Origin: Eurosta solidaginis
Taxonomy: Eukaryota; Arthropoda; Insecta; Diptera; Tephritidae
DNA length: 64,000 nt
Assembly (NCBI RefSeq): GCF_040869045.1
Contig: NC_090319.1
Coordinates: forward strand, 263,392,897 to 263,456,896
Direction of reading: 5' to 3'
A program made the translations under genes and the position numbers. This document shows, piece by piece, positions 1-11,867 of this stretch. The notes under the pieces were generated by a model. It saw nothing but the letters and a program-made list of their open reading frames with translations. It was not told the DNA's origin and made no database searches. Position 1 is the stretch's first letter. Each line of letters starts with the position of its first letter.

Positions 1-2090
1 GATATTTTAAGCTCGTAATTGTCTTGGACTACAAAACTGAAAATTAGCAGACCGCACAAATCCTCATGTAAAAACTTCTTAGCAGGTCTCAAATAAAAGA
101 ATAAAATAAAAAAAAAATAAGTGAAAATAAAAAATTCAAAATTAAATGAAATAAAATAAAATCAATAGATACAGGGCGCGAGGTGAGTGGGACGAACGCG
201 CTTAGAAAAACTTTGTCTTAAGTGTTGAAGTTGCTTTCAAGGGAGCACGCTACCTGCACACCATGGCGGCGGAAAGGCCGATAGCACAACAAGGAGATTA
301 AGGAAAATTTATCTAGACGCGTAGTATTGCAGAAACCAATGAAGAAGGATAGTGGAAAATGTAATAGTAAAGCACATAATGCTGAATATCCGAAAGACAG
401 TACCTATATACGTTCCGATCTCGGAGGGAGTGGTGCCAGGATTGTTGCCTAACTGATGGTCATGCCAAATTCCTTCAAAAACAAAAAGTAGCACCTCATA
501 AATCGGAGGATAAGCTTAGCTTAAATCCTGGAAACAAATATAAATAAATATTGTTAATATATTAATACTATTGTTATTATTATCAAGAACTTACGAATTT
601 CACTTTAAAATTGAATAAAACTTTGATATCTTTGCCTCCATTAACTAACTTGCAAGGAGACTTTCCTTAAATTTAGTAATTTCTATACAAGTTCCAACGC
701 TCATCACGTAACATCACATTCAATCTCGTTTTGCTGTTGTTTTTCTCTAAAGTAAATAGCAAAATACAGTTATTGTTGCAAAGGTAACTGTAAATGTGTA
801 TTTTGTATTTTCGCAATCGCAACGTGGCCAGACAATTTTTATGACCGACAGCAAAACCTCAAAATGGCAAATTCCTTTTTATGCGACAAATACTTGAGAA
901 GAAAATTGTTTCTTTATTGCCAAAGTCATTGTAAGAGGAAAACTTCTTTGTTGTTGTATTGCTTTGCTGCTGCATTGGTTATTATATATTTTGTTTTTAC
1001 GTTGTTAAATTTAATAAACCTGGACATTATTGTTGGTGTCTCAAAAGATTGGATATCTGCGGTTGCAATGTTGCTGACTTAAGTTGAAGATTCCTGTGAT
1101 AAAATTTGAAGAGAAAATAAATGAAGAACTTTGTGTCTGAAAAAATGCAAGCTAAGAAAAAGCGGAGCGAAGGAGTTGATGCGGTTAGAAAAGTTAGTGT
1201 GTGATGAATGATATGACCACCTCTGCCGGCCGCTGATACAAAAGTCAGTTAATTTTTAAGTAATTCGATTTCAATGGGCCGTGGCCCAGAATAAACTCAT
1301 TAAAATTGAAGAATTATGCCTCTTATCTTATCTCACCAAAAGATTGATTTCCTCTCCGAACAAAATATGATGATAGTACCAAGAACCTGGTGCCAAGTCG
1401 TGATGAACGACGAGCATTCTGAATGAAGGCTCTCCAAAAAGTAAAAAGATCGACTTTGTTTTCAATAAAACATATAAAGTTTACCATCAAAAGGTTGCTC
1501 ACGAAACAGATGATAAGGAATGCCGCTTTGTTTGGGAAAAGTAGGACTTTTCCTGTGTGGAAAACTCCACAAAGAGACACGCTGCCAACTCAGCTGCTCA
1601 TACATGGTGGCAATGGGTTTATATAAGCGTATGTATCACGGCCTTTACAACATCAGGTCGGTTGAGCGCTTGGCTCCAGATATGGTTTCGAGTGGGATCC
1701 TCAAACAAGCCAAATACAAAATAACCAGACTACTAAAGAACGAAAATAATGTGCTGCGGCTTTGACAGATGACGATGAGAACCACCATCAGGTCCGTTAC
1801 AATTGAGAAGGAAATCTTCGAACTATTCGAAAATAAACAGGCCTCTAGATAAAACGCTTTTCTATCAGGCGATGGGAAAATCTTTGGACTATTATATTAA
1901 AGACCGTGGCATATGCTGTTAATGTTGGAGGATATAAATTTGAAGACGCTTGAGTGTTTCCTAGTACTTCCGGCTCGTGTGCTATGCTGATAACTGTCTC
2001 TTGGAGACGTTATCCAGATACTGCTTTGCTAATTTGCTAGTTTGCACTTAGGAAATTTCCCTCTGGGTCTTTGAATGATTTTCAGGATTC
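1..2090. other. Intergenic DNA without a recognised gene
   Basis: AT-rich non-repetitive sequence. Several short ORFs exist on both strands, but none shows a domain I recognise. The only one singled out is the membrane-type ORF at 864-1082. The stretch ends where the 3' tail of a minus-strand LINE begins near 2094. Confidence 0.5.
864..1082 (+). CDS. Possible 72-residue membrane peptide or first exon
   Basis: I do not recognise this ORF. Its start lies in a fly-like initiation context (CAAA before ATGG). It encodes a basic, cysteine-containing N-terminus of about 27 residues (KYLRRKLF, CKRK) followed by one hydrophobic stretch of about 22 residues (LLLYCFAAALVIIYFVFTLL). This is the layout of a type II membrane anchor. 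It stops soon after, so it could be the anchor exon of a longer spliced gene, a small membrane peptide, or a chance ORF. No splice donor clearly decides between these. Confidence 0.22.
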   Translation: MANSFLCDKYLRRKLFLYCQSHCKRKTSLLLYCFAAALVIIYFVFTLLNLINLDIIVGVSKDWISAVAMLLT

Positions 2091-2093
2091 CTA

Positions 2094-2930
2094 GGTGAGG
2101 TTAGGTTAGGCGGTACCTGCCCTGGTAGGGGATGCTCACTTGGACAGAATGGAGGTCCGTTATGATACCACATAAAATAACGGTGACGCAACTATAGCTT
2201 CTTAGATAATCATTGCGTATCAACCTTGGATATATCCGCCCGCGATCCAAGTGAGTCGCGAACTTTCACCAATTTCTAGGAAAAGCTGGGCAACCAAGCA
2301 TAAAGTGACACGATGATTCTATCTCATTATCCTCCATACAGCTACAGCAGTATGGGGTTTCCAGTATATTGAGAGGTACCGAATGGATTCCCCATGGACA
2401 ATGCCCTGTCAAAACCCCAATGAACATTGATAGATGAGCCTTAGTGAACCCAATTATTTCGGCAGACCTCCTGCTATCCACTTCCGGCCAGAAGGGTCTT
2501 GCTACCCTGCAAGAGGTGGTATCTGCCCAACGTTTGCTGAGTTTACTCGAGGCTCATATATGCAGGAGCAGACCACAGTTGACCAGCGGAATCGCAAAAT
2601 TTCTACAGCCATCGTCGTTCGGTTCAATTATACCCATGCGGGCTAAGAGATCCGATTGACAGTTGCCCGGAATCTCACTATGGTCCGGGACCCAGATAAT
2701 CTTAATCATAAAATAGTTCGATGCAATCGCAAGCTACACCAGGCCCTCCAATACCACCCTCGATCGCACTATTGTTGAACTCAAGGCCTTGATAGCCGTT
2801 TGGTTATCAGAGTAGATATTAACTTCTTTAACCATAGTAGCACTGGAAAGCATTTTATCCATTGCATCTTTAATCGCAACTACTTCCGTGAACTTAAAGT
2901 TGAGGCTAACATTTAGCTCTTGAAAAAAGA
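2094..2930 (-). mobile_element. 5'-truncated LINE fragment (RNase H, C-terminus and 3' tail)
   Basis: Minus-strand remnant of a non-LTR retrotransposon. Reading from 2930 downwards, the RNase H region is visible (FFQELNVS, then IYSDNQTAIKAL near 2790-2830, with the catalytic-type D). The 71-residue frame at 2266-2481 holds the C-terminal part with LTGHCPWG and the cysteine-histidine knuckle C-x2-C-x8-H. The 3' tail ends at 2094 in a CCTAACCTAACCT-type terminus, typical of R1/LOA/I-group fly elements. Frames are interrupted and the element is dead. It abuts, head to head, a plus-strand LINE of a different family that begins near 2931. Confidence 0.75.
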
Positions 2931-2935
2931 TCCCC

Positions 2936-3546
2936 TTGTTGGTTCCTGCTCAGGCGCAAACTTTCAAACTTTTTTGTCGTGGAAACCAGCATTTGCAGCG
3001 AAAACAATGCCGTCCTAAAAAAATGTATAATAACTCTTGCCAACTAGCGTGCGACAACATCGCGAGCTTGCGGTGGCTTGAGGAAGTGGTTCCAAACCTC
3101 CAAAGGCAAGGCATGAACGCGCCGTTTGAGGTGGTGGATAAAGCACAAATCCCCACGGTACCAAAAGTTAAGGTATGGATACCATGCGTGATGAAGTCGG
3201 AGGATACACAGCGACTTCTGAAAAATCAGAATCCGAACAAACCGACAGAGGATTGGAAATTACCTACTGTATCTCGGCCTACGGAGGAAGGTAAGTTCTA
3301 CATCTTCCAAATAAACAAGCAGGCGGAGGACATATTGTACACGCAGCTTGGAAAATGTCCTTTGGTACAGGCAAAATTTATATGCGACTCAGGAAAAGAA
3401 GTCCCGAGGATAAAAATCCTAACACGGTAGAAGCGGGCGAAGTCGAAAAGGACCTCAAAAGCCTAAGAGAAAAAAGACAGGTGGAGGTAGCTGACGCCAC
3501 CACGAAGGTGTTAGAAGAGGACCAAAAGCCAGATGGTGTGCTGTGA
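2936..3546 (+). pseudogene. LINE ORF1 (DUF4780-type gag-like domain), frameshifted
   Basis: The 164-residue frame contains SLRWLEEVVPNLQ, followed by VDKAQIPTVPKVKVW and later QAEDILYTQLGK. This is the pattern of the DUF4780-type domain found in ORF1 of insect LINEs, an RNA-binding nucleocapsid-like protein. Near 3370 the frame shifts: the family-typical continuation (KIYMRLRKRSPEDK) is in the next frame and ends at 3546. The N-terminal half expected of ORF1 is absent because the element is 5' truncated. Confidence 0.65.
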
Positions 3547-3659
3547 GTCGCACAGAGGAACACCTGGCACAACAGTTATAAGAGGCTGAAGGGGGCTTCG
3601 AACACTCTAAACCAAAAGGCAAGGGGAGGACGACGACGTCACGACGAAGGTGCTGGAGG

Positions 3660-4342
3660 GCGTCGAGCGAACTCCTCCTAACCCTTGAGGAGGGTTCGTT
3701 TGACGTGGCGCTGATCCAGGAGCCTTGGCTCTCATAGGGAGGAAAGGTTTCTGGGATTAGCGCGCGCGGATTTGTCGTTTACTATGCGCAAACGGAAGGA
3801 CGGGTGCGAGCTGTAGTAATGGTAAGGAAACAGCTGCATTCATATATGCTGCCTTATTATACTACTGAGGACCTCGTAGTGGTCGCCGTTGAGCAAAGGA
3901 ATAAGCACGCATTTATTCTGGCATCCTGCTACATGCCCAGACTGCGGAGGTTCCACCGATGGTGTGCAAGAGGCTAGTACAGGACGAAGGGCGCAAAGGG
4001 CGGTTGATCATAGGCGCGGATGCAAATGAGCACCACAATGCGTGGGGAGAAGCAGATATGAACGAGAGAGGCAAATCTCTATATTGCTACATCCTGCAAA
4101 CCAATTTGCAGACAACCAACAGGAGAAATGTCTCTACATATATTGGTCCAACATCCAGCAATGTTTTGGATATTAAACTGTGCTTCGAACGTGATATATC
4201 AAGGTATGATTGGATGCTTCTTGATAGACCATCTTTCTCCGATCATACGTATATCAGCTTCAGCATCCCCCTAAAGAGGATAGAGAAGGGAGGAACCTTT
4301 AGAAACCCTTGGTCAACGAACTGGACTAAATACCAAAAATAG
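3660..4342 (+). pseudogene. LINE AP endonuclease domain, interrupted
   Basis: The endonuclease that nicks the target for reverse transcription. FDVALIQEPWL near 3690-3735 carries the catalytic-type glutamate motif QEPW and is followed at once by a stop codon. Further on come IIGADANEHHNAWGE (about 4008-4055) and, near the end, SFSDHTYISF with the conserved SDH. The order matches AP-like endonucleases. The frame breaks near 3735 and again before 3959, so the copy is inactive. Confidence 0.75.
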
Positions 4343-4430
4343 GTAGAAATAAGACTGGGACAACCCAAAGAGGTTGCCAATGTGGAGGAACTGGAGAAGT
4401 CTAATGAATTCCTAACAAGAATGCTTATGA

Positions 4431-6140
4431 ATGCGTATAACTTGCCCTCTAAGAGGATTCAGAGGAGAAGCAAAGCCGCTATGGTGGAGCAATGAGCTGG
4501 GTCTTCTAAGAAGACAGGTAAAAGAAATGTTTAAGCTGGCAAAGAGCGCAGAAAGCCAAGCATGTCGGGACGAGTGCAGGGATCTACTGAGGATCTACAA
4601 GCGTGAAATTTCTAGGGCGAAGAGAATATCATGGAAAAGTTTCTGTACGGACATAGAGTGCTCAGCGAAACAGCACGGTTGAGAAAAGTCCCAGCAAGGG
4701 GAAACATTGTCTAGGACTAATAAAGAAAAATAACGTTCAGTGGTCACGTAATGGTGAGGAATCCCTTGAGGTGCTTCCCGATAAACATTTCCCATCGGGA
4801 GAAGGTTTGGAAGAGCCAGCAGACAGCACTCACACTTCGATCACGGAGCGGGTAGTGCCGGGCTTGGTGACTAATACCAAGATCGAATGGGCAGTGAAGA
4901 CGTTTTCTAAATTTAAATCGCAGGGCCCAGATGGTATATCGGGAATATACATGCTACAAGTCTCAAGAAGGGTGGTCGTGGAATGGCTTAAAATAATATT
5001 CGATGGGTGCATAAGACTGAATCATGTACCACACTCCTGGAGAACTGCTCGTGTAGCTTTCCTACCAAAGGCTGAAAGATCGGTCACGTGTATCCCAAAG
5101 ACTATAGACCCATTAACTTAACATAATTTCTGCTCAAAACATTTTAGAGGCTGATAGATGTGTACATAAAGTCCCACGTGGATAAAAAGCTGTTCTCCAC
5201 AACACAGCATGCGTACACCAAAAGCAAGTCGGTAGATACCGCATCCCATAGGGTGGTAATAAGCATAGAGAAAGCCCTGGAATATAAAGAATATGCTCTA
5301 GGAGTCTCCATAGACATTGCTGGGGCTTTCAATAATGTTTCTAAATGAGCGATTATGGATGGTCTTAATTACATTAAAGTACATCCAGCCTTAACGAGAT
5401 GGATCGGTTGCATGTTAAATTGCAGGAAGATCACATCACAATGGGGATTGTACGAGGCCACGAAATCAGTGGACAGGGTAACGCCGCAGGGAGGGGTGCT
5501 ATCACCTCTGCTGTGTACGCTGGTCATCAACCAACTGTTCAGGCGATTCGATGAGGGACCCGTAAAACTTACGGCTTACGCAGATGACGTTGCAATTGTC
5601 ATAAGTGGAAAGTGCCTTCCAACGATTAGCTCTTTGATGGATCGGGCGCTTCGGGATATTCATACCAGGGCATCAAATGTCGGGTTGAAAGTCAACGCGG
5701 ATAAGACGGATATGGTCTTGTTTACAAAGAGGTACAAGGTCCCGAATTGGATCAGGCCTACGTTAGAAGGGGTGACCCTACAGGAGAAACCTTGCACAAA
5801 ATATCTACGAATCATCCTAGACAGTAAGCTGTCATGGGAGCTCAACGTGGAGGAGAGGGTGAAGAAGGCTTCAACGGCACTTTATGCATGTAAGAGAATG
5901 CTCGGATATACGTGGGGCTTATCGCCCTCTCTTTCTCATTTGGTTTTTACAGTGATTGTAAGCCCTATTCTATACTATGGCGTTCTCGTTTGGTGGAAAG
6001 GCACACAAAAAACAACCTACCTAAAAAAATTAGAGGTGTATGCAGATTATCAATGCTTAGCATTACGGGAGCCCTGAAAACAACCCGACAGCTGCACGGT
6101 ATGCCATTCTGCACATTCCACCTGTAGACCTGGTAGCAAA
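4431..6140 (+). pseudogene. LINE reverse transcriptase, broken into several frames
   Basis: Reverse transcriptase core spread over frames at 4431-4682, 4771-5121, 5160-5348 and 5355-6077. Recognisable blocks are SQGPDGISGIY (palm entry), the segment with DIAGAFNNVS, TPQGGVLSPLLC, and the catalytic box AYADDVAIV at about 5575-5600, which keeps both aspartates. The thumb follows, with VNADKTDMVLF. Breaks at about 5121, 5348 and 6077 are single frameshifts or stops. Domain order is normal for the family. Confidence 0.85.
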
Positions 6141-6297
6141 GAAAATAGCGTTAACAAATGCAACCAGGCTCGGTGCCTCGGGGCAGCTTGAGCGCCGACC
6201 ATACGGCCATAGTAGTATAGCGTCATCAATCACAATACGAACAGACTACCTGTTTCCCTATCTGCGCTTCGAGGGCGATCTTAAGGCCACAATAGAG

Positions 6298-6738
6298 GTG
6301 GACGGTTGGCGAAAGGGTGCTCAAATGGCAGACGAGGCGATACATGTGTGCACAGATGGTTCCAAAGTAGTCGAAGGAGTAGGGTCTGCGGTATACTGTG
6401 CTGATCCGGAAATAAAGAGATCCTACAGGCTGCTGGATTACTGTAGTGTTTTTCAAGCGGAAATAGTAGCCGTAACAAAAGTAGTAGAAATCCTGGAAGA
6501 AAATAGTCCAAGATGTAATCGTGTTAACTTTTATATTGACAGTCAAGCCAAAATTAAGACAATAATCTCGCATAGCACAGCATCTAAATGCGTGTTATGG
6601 TGTAAGCAGTCTCTGAAGAGAATCGGGACAGGCAGAAGCATACATCTATATTGGGTCCCAGGGCATATGGGAATAGATGGGAATGAAAAAGCGGATGAAC
6701 TAGCTAAAAAGGCGCATCCCTTAAAGCTTTCTCCGTAG
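6298..6738 (+). pseudogene. LINE RNase H domain
   Basis: A 146-residue frame with the RNase H blocks in order: VCTDGSKV (first catalytic aspartate), VFQAEIVAV (glutamate), NFYIDSQAKIK (second aspartate) and WVPGHMGIDGNEKADELA (final H and D). The enzyme removes RNA from the RNA-DNA hybrid during retrotransposition. The frame itself is intact, but it is cut off from the RT frame by a shift upstream and by a stop at 6738. Confidence 0.85.
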
Positions 6739-6779
6739 ACGTCCCAATTAGACTGGGCGAGATTAAGCGAAGGCGAGAG

Positions 6780-7187
6780 GTGCACATGATCGACCAAGCA
6801 GGAAAGGCGTGGGTTCAAGCGCGGGGATGTAAAGTGTCGAAGATTATGTGTATGTCTTACAACCTTAGACTAACAAAGTTGCTTCTGTCATTAAACAGAG
6901 AGGACTGTAGACTCATGACGGGTATTCTGACTCGACACTGTCTTCTGGCGTCACATGCCTTTAAATTAGGCTTGGTCAGTGATAGCAGATGTAGGAAGAG
7001 CGGGCTGGAGGAGGAAACGATCGAGCACGTTCTGTGCTTGTGCTCTGCGCTTGCCAGGCTAAGACTCCAGCTATTAGGAGTGATAAATCTGTCAGATCTA
7101 GAAGCTGCAAGCTGCTTAAGTCCTAGGAAGCTTCTAGTATTTTCCAAGAGGACGGAGTTTTTTTATAACATAGGTCCTGGTTTTTGA
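6780..7187 (+). pseudogene. LINE ORF2 C-terminal cysteine/histidine region
   Basis: The 135-residue frame contains LTRHCLLASHAFKLGL followed by SDSRCRKSGLEEETIEHVLC. This is the C-terminal knuckle typical of I/LOA-group elements; the usual second cysteine of CRxC has become serine (CRKS). It lies directly upstream of the 3' untranslated tail. Confidence 0.7.
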
Positions 7188-7299
7188 TAGGGGTTTTCAG
7201 TTTGGTCATTAAAACAAACTTCTGGTAACACTACGGACTTTTTTAGTCTATGTGAGGTCCTCATAGACCGGTCAGTTCAACCTAACCTGACTTAACCTT

Positions 7300-9960
7300 G
7301 CCAACTAGTGCTCCTTAAGGACAGGGTATCGAACATAAAGTTCTTTCGGCAAAAAAAGAAAAACTGACTCCCAAATTCTCATCATACCTGACCTCATTTG
7401 GTACGCTGTCAAAAGAAAATTGGGCAGTGAAGCGAATAAAAGCTCAGAGTCTTAGCTGGTTAGTTAATATTATGCGAATGAACTAAGGCGGTCCGACTAG
7501 GAGAGTATTTTTATCGTCATCGAAACACAAACTGGACATAATAGGTTTAGGAAGACTTTATCTCCTTTGATGGTTCTAATAAGCGTCACTTACAGCGAAC
7601 TTAGTCGCTAAAAAGTATTTATTAAATTATTGAATTAGAAACATTTAATAATTGAAACATTTAAATTAGTGTAATATTTAAATATAAAACAATGTAATAT
7701 TTTATCCGTCAAACTGACTGACCGGATGTTCGAGGTGGTTATTTTTAGAGTTTTGGCAGCGCTTTGACAGGATGTTCAATATGGCCACGCATACGCTATC
7801 TTCTGCGGGTGATAGAAAGAGATGCAGGGTGAGTCGACGATATTGACTTTAAAAATCAGCTGAACCTGTTTGTTTATTACTTTGATATATATGATTTGGA
7901 TGTCACTCATTATTTTTATAAAAAGTTTTAATATCTGTATTATTATTTGAGTAAATCATTTTTAAGGGTTTTTTGATTTAGGCACAATTTAAGAATGAGT
8001 TGCTGCTTAAGACTGCTTAAAATACCCACTTGAAACTCTCTTAAATTTAACCAGTCGCCAATAAGTTCATTGCCCATAAAATAAAATATAATCAATGAGA
8101 ATTGCATTGTCATACTATTTTCAACACAAAAATGGTTCAAAGTAATTCCCGAAACAAAGAAAATCCGCCCAAAAATATTAACTCCCACAAAATAAGATTT
8201 ATTGACCTCATATCCATGTCAATTTATGTAAAATTTCTCGCTTTAGCCATTTTTGTTTTTAATGTTTTTGACAGCAATGCAAACCCCATAAACGGTGCTC
8301 AACGGCCATAGCAAACTAATACATTTACAACTAAGGGAATTGATAACGGGATATTATAAAAGGTACCGTACATACAAAACAAAGCTTTTGAGATTGGCAT
8401 TTATAAAAGGATTTAAATGTAGAGCCGCATAGTTAGACACACTCGTAGATTGTTGAAAGTTGACAACATTAAAAGTCAACGCCAGACACAACAAAGCAAC
8501 AAAATATGATAAACTATCGATTTTGACAAAATATGCGCGAGCTAACAGTTAAGCCAATTTTATGGAATGAAGCTTAGACCTTGCAAAAATGGGTCACACA
8601 AAGAACGGGCATATGTACATACTGTGATTCTTTAATCTATGAAAAAGGAGAAAATGTACGTAGATATGTTTGAATATGGGTGTATGAGTGAGGGTATAGA
8701 TACATATTTGTCTATTTACTAGAAGAATTTTAGATTTTGATTAAATGGACATAGCATAGTTTGTATGTTTACAATAAAATGCCATATCACAGCTAAATTG
8801 CGCTAAACTTTTCTTCAGCCGTTCGCCTTCTATCAACGCAGACGCCAATTTAATGAAAACATGACATTCTTACCAACATATTTTGAAGTTGTTTTGACTT
8901 TTAGAAAGATGAATGTACTTTTTGACAGTGAAGTCAGTGTGACTGTGTGGCTACTTCTGGTTTTCGTAAGCTGTCCTTTACCTACATATGTATGTGACTT
9001 GCAATGTGTTGCTATTATGAAAACAACTGTTAATTTATCCGAAAAATTGTCTCTTAATACCAGAACTTGATAGTAAGCTCCATGGAAATTCGTTGGCATG
9101 TTTTGAAATTTCAAGAGAAACGATGCACTTGTTGCATCTCAGTTAGAATCGGATCAGCTATTAGAGACACTATTTATAGTGAAATTGAATTTATTTTAAG
9201 TATTTATGTATGTTTTTTTAAGCTTTTCGATTCGTAGTCGATACATTTTCAATATTAAATGGGTAAATTTTCGATAAAACATCGATAACTATTCGACAGG
9301 TTAGGTGTGTACTCAGAATATGTTCACTTTTGATCACAGAAATTGTAGCAAAAATTATTAAATAACGAAACTATATCGAAATTCGGGAGCTAAAATCTAT
9401 GAAAGACTTTTAGGTTTTGAAATTTTGAGTTTTTCAAACTGTTCGAATTTTTCCGCCCACGAAAGATCCGACGGAACAGGGATAGACACTCTTTTAAATT
9501 TTGCATTTTTCATTAAGATTTTAAAAAACTGTTCAAGAACTCGAAATTTTCAAAAATTTTTATAATTTTTTTTAAAACTTTTCAAACTTTAAAGACTTTT
9601 CGAAATTTTTTAATAAGACTTTGAAAAACTTTCGAGTGTTCGAATATTTCGTGGTTTCGAGCATTCGAACTAAAGTATTTTCGAGTATTCAATTTTTAAA
9701 TTTGGTTTTTTTTTTAATTTTTATACATTTCTTTTAATTTTCGAGTTTTTAAAATTTTTCGAAAATGTTTCATCAATATTCTTAAAAGCTTTTCGACTGT
9801 TCGAATTTTTTCGAAAACAATTTTTTAAATTTTACATATGTATGTACGTATTTCTTAAATATTCGAAATTTCAAGATTTTTCGAAAAAGTTTTCGAAATT
9901 TTTTCACAATACAATTTGTTAAAATTTAATCGAACTCACGGTTTTAGTTTTCTCAACTTA
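7300..9960. other. Non-coding stretch with an AT-rich TTCGAA block
   Basis: No gene recognised. From about 9230 to 9910 the sequence becomes a low-complexity run built of T-tracts and TTCGAAA/TTTTTCGAA words, a degenerate simple repeat. The small ORF at 8216-8311 is noted separately. Nothing else in the stretch is supported. Confidence 0.5.
8216..8311 (+). CDS. Possible 31-residue secreted peptide precursor
   Basis: From the Met at 8216 the frame reads MSIYVKFLALAIFVF and continues to a polar end, NANPINGAQRP, then stop. That is a signal-peptide profile (basic K, hydrophobic core, small residues near a cleavage site after NA) followed by a very short mature part. Fly accessory-gland peptides can look like this, but a chance ORF in AT-rich DNA is equally possible. 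There is no homology evidence. Confidence 0.18.
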   Translation: MSIYVKFLALAIFVFNVFDSNANPINGAQRP

Positions 9961-10019
9961 CCTTTCCTCTTCGAACCATTCTGATGACCTGATAAAGGTT
10001 ACCAAATAATGGTGTCATG

Positions 10020-11110
10020 CTCCACGATCTTGCGCAGATTATCTAGAAATCGAGCTCTCGGAAAGCGCCACCTTGCCCCACTTAGCGCCGGGCAGTTGCC
10101 GATGAGGTGAACCACCGTTTCCTCCTCTTCACCCTTTTTACAACTCATGCAGCATCAGGGATAAGGTACTCCTACCATTTCTGCATGCCTACATATAGAG
10201 ATATGCCCAGTTTGTGCCCCTGAAAATGTGGGAATTGTATCTCTACTTAGGTTGTAAACGCGACGGTTTCTTTCAAGATCTGATTTTGGCCACGCTTCCT
10301 TCAACACCCCGGTGTTTGTATCCATCTTCCGTCGGCTTGACGGTGGATGTTCTCTTTTAATATTAGTTTGTATGTGGTAAGAGGAATACCTAAGCGATCT
10401 TGGTCAGGAAGAATCTTCCTGCAGTTTCCCTCTATGTCCCTTGTGAGGTGCAAACGGTTCTTTTGGGCCATCTGCGACAGTTTAGTGTTAGTTTGGAATT
10501 GAACGAAAAGGAGTCAAGAGATTTTATGGCAGCCTGGCTGTAGCTGAAAATAAAGATTTCTGTGCGGATATTGTATGTGTTTATCCTAACTGCGGCTTCC
10601 ATAATGTCTGAAACTTCTTCCTGGAAGACGCTACAGTGATCGGGTGGTCTGAGGAAGAGTTGAAGGTCTTGGTCCTTTGGTCCACCTCTAACTCTATCAT
10701 TCAGCTTACAGCCACCTGTGTACGTCAAAAGCATGGCACCTATCCGATTACGCCTAATCATCCCTACTGCGAATGTTTATCATAAAGTTGATTTCCAAAA
10801 CCAGTGTGGTCGCACAGCAGAGATATCCGTGCTAGGAGGAAGAAAACTGTATTTTTTTAGTATAATCGAGTGTCCTGCGATTTCATTGTTTTAACAGTAA
10901 GCTCCCTTAAGCACAGGGCTGACGTTGCCACTGCTCGATAACCAGCTAGATCCAATGGAAATGTGTCTGAATAGCTTCGCTTGGCGTTGTTCTTAGAGCA
11001 CTACTTATGCTGATTATGCCAGATATGTGGACTTTACCCAACAAGTATAGGTTTGACATCTTGCTCCAGGCTGGCCACCATACGACCATCCCATTCAGCA
11101 GTATGGGTCG
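10020..11110 (-). mobile_element. Decayed LINE remnant (RT thumb, RNase H, C-terminus)
   Basis: Minus-strand non-LTR relic with modules in the right order. RT C-terminal part lies near 11110-10900 (MVASLEQDVKPILVGK, then IISISSALRTTPSE). RNase H is in the frame 10432-10761 (LTYTGGCKLNDRVRGG, DHCSVFQEEVSDI). Both aspartates expected in the RNase H blocks have changed: YTDG to YTGG and SDSQA to SYSQA. The zinc-knuckle part follows at about 10200-10060 (CCMSCKKGEEEETVVHLIGNC). The fragment is dead; a shorter relative lies at 31930-32560. Confidence 0.7.
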
Positions 11111-11490
11111 GATAATTGCTGCTTAAACAATTCGATAACATATCGGCCTTTTTTCGATTAAAATCAATAACAAGCTGATTAAAAATGGCAACACTGCGAA
11201 TAACAAACCAATACCAAGTAATCGATAACTTTCTGAATACAAATCGATAACTTTTCGGGAATAAAGGAAAAAGCTGATGACTCTTCAATAAAACTTAACA
11301 AATCATCGATAACCTTTGTTATCGATAGCAACTTTATAAAATTTCAATAACAAATTGATAACTCGTCAATAAAACACCGAATGCAAGCGGATAACTCGTC
11401 GACGATAAATGGTCATCACGCCCATTTCCCATTGATAGTTATGCGATAGTTAATCGATTGTAAATCGTTAACACTTCAATAACTTTGATT
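11110..11490. repeat. Degenerate TATCGAT/CGATAAC-rich block
   Basis: Repeated words of the type ATCGATAAC, CAATAAC and AACTCGTCAATAA with variable spacing. The same word family fills blocks at 22430-22770, 43610-44860, 49030-49160 and 62280-62730. No ORF or terminal repeat was found that would define a mobile element. Confidence 0.5.
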
Positions 11491-11867
11491 TTGACTTGTA
11501 AACTTTCCTTTCCTTCCTTTCTTCCTTTCTTATTTCCTTTCGCTTCTGCTCCATCTTCTACATATTTACTCCTTTTCTTTCGTAGATTCGTTTCTCCTTA
11601 GACACCACGGATTTGTTTTTCTGCCTTCGTTAATTTCCATTAACTGATTTGCTGTCTGATGTACCTTATATCGAATCTACCACGTAGGTACATTGCTCCG
11701 ACTTACGCTTACGTTTTGTGTTCCCCCATTACTAAAAATCAAACAAGGCCTACCTACATTCTATATTACTCCATTAAAGCATACCACATCTATTCCTTAC
11801 ATCTACATTCTGGACTTTTCCAAACCGTGAACAAAGATGATTAAACATCAAAACAATGGAAATTTAA

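Larger units (their letters stand above)
2931..7290 (+). mobile_element. Near-complete but defective RNase H-bearing LINE (LOA/I group-like)
   Basis: A plus-strand non-LTR retrotransposon about 4.4 kb long with every module in order: ORF1 C-terminal domain (2936-3545), AP-type endonuclease (about 3660-4340), reverse transcriptase (about 4430-6140), RNase H (6298-6738), C-terminal cysteine/histidine region (6780-7187) and a 3' tail ending in CAACCTAACCTGAC. RNase H downstream of RT points to the I/LOA/R1 group; LOA is my best guess. At least six frameshifts or stops separate the modules, so it cannot make its own proteins. The 5' part of ORF1 is missing. The same 3' tail recurs near 50340-50420. 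Confidence 0.85.

Noticed and set aside
2094..7290. Twin-priming inversion of a single LINE
   Set aside because: Both halves carry their own 3' tail and different C-terminal motifs, so two elements are involved.
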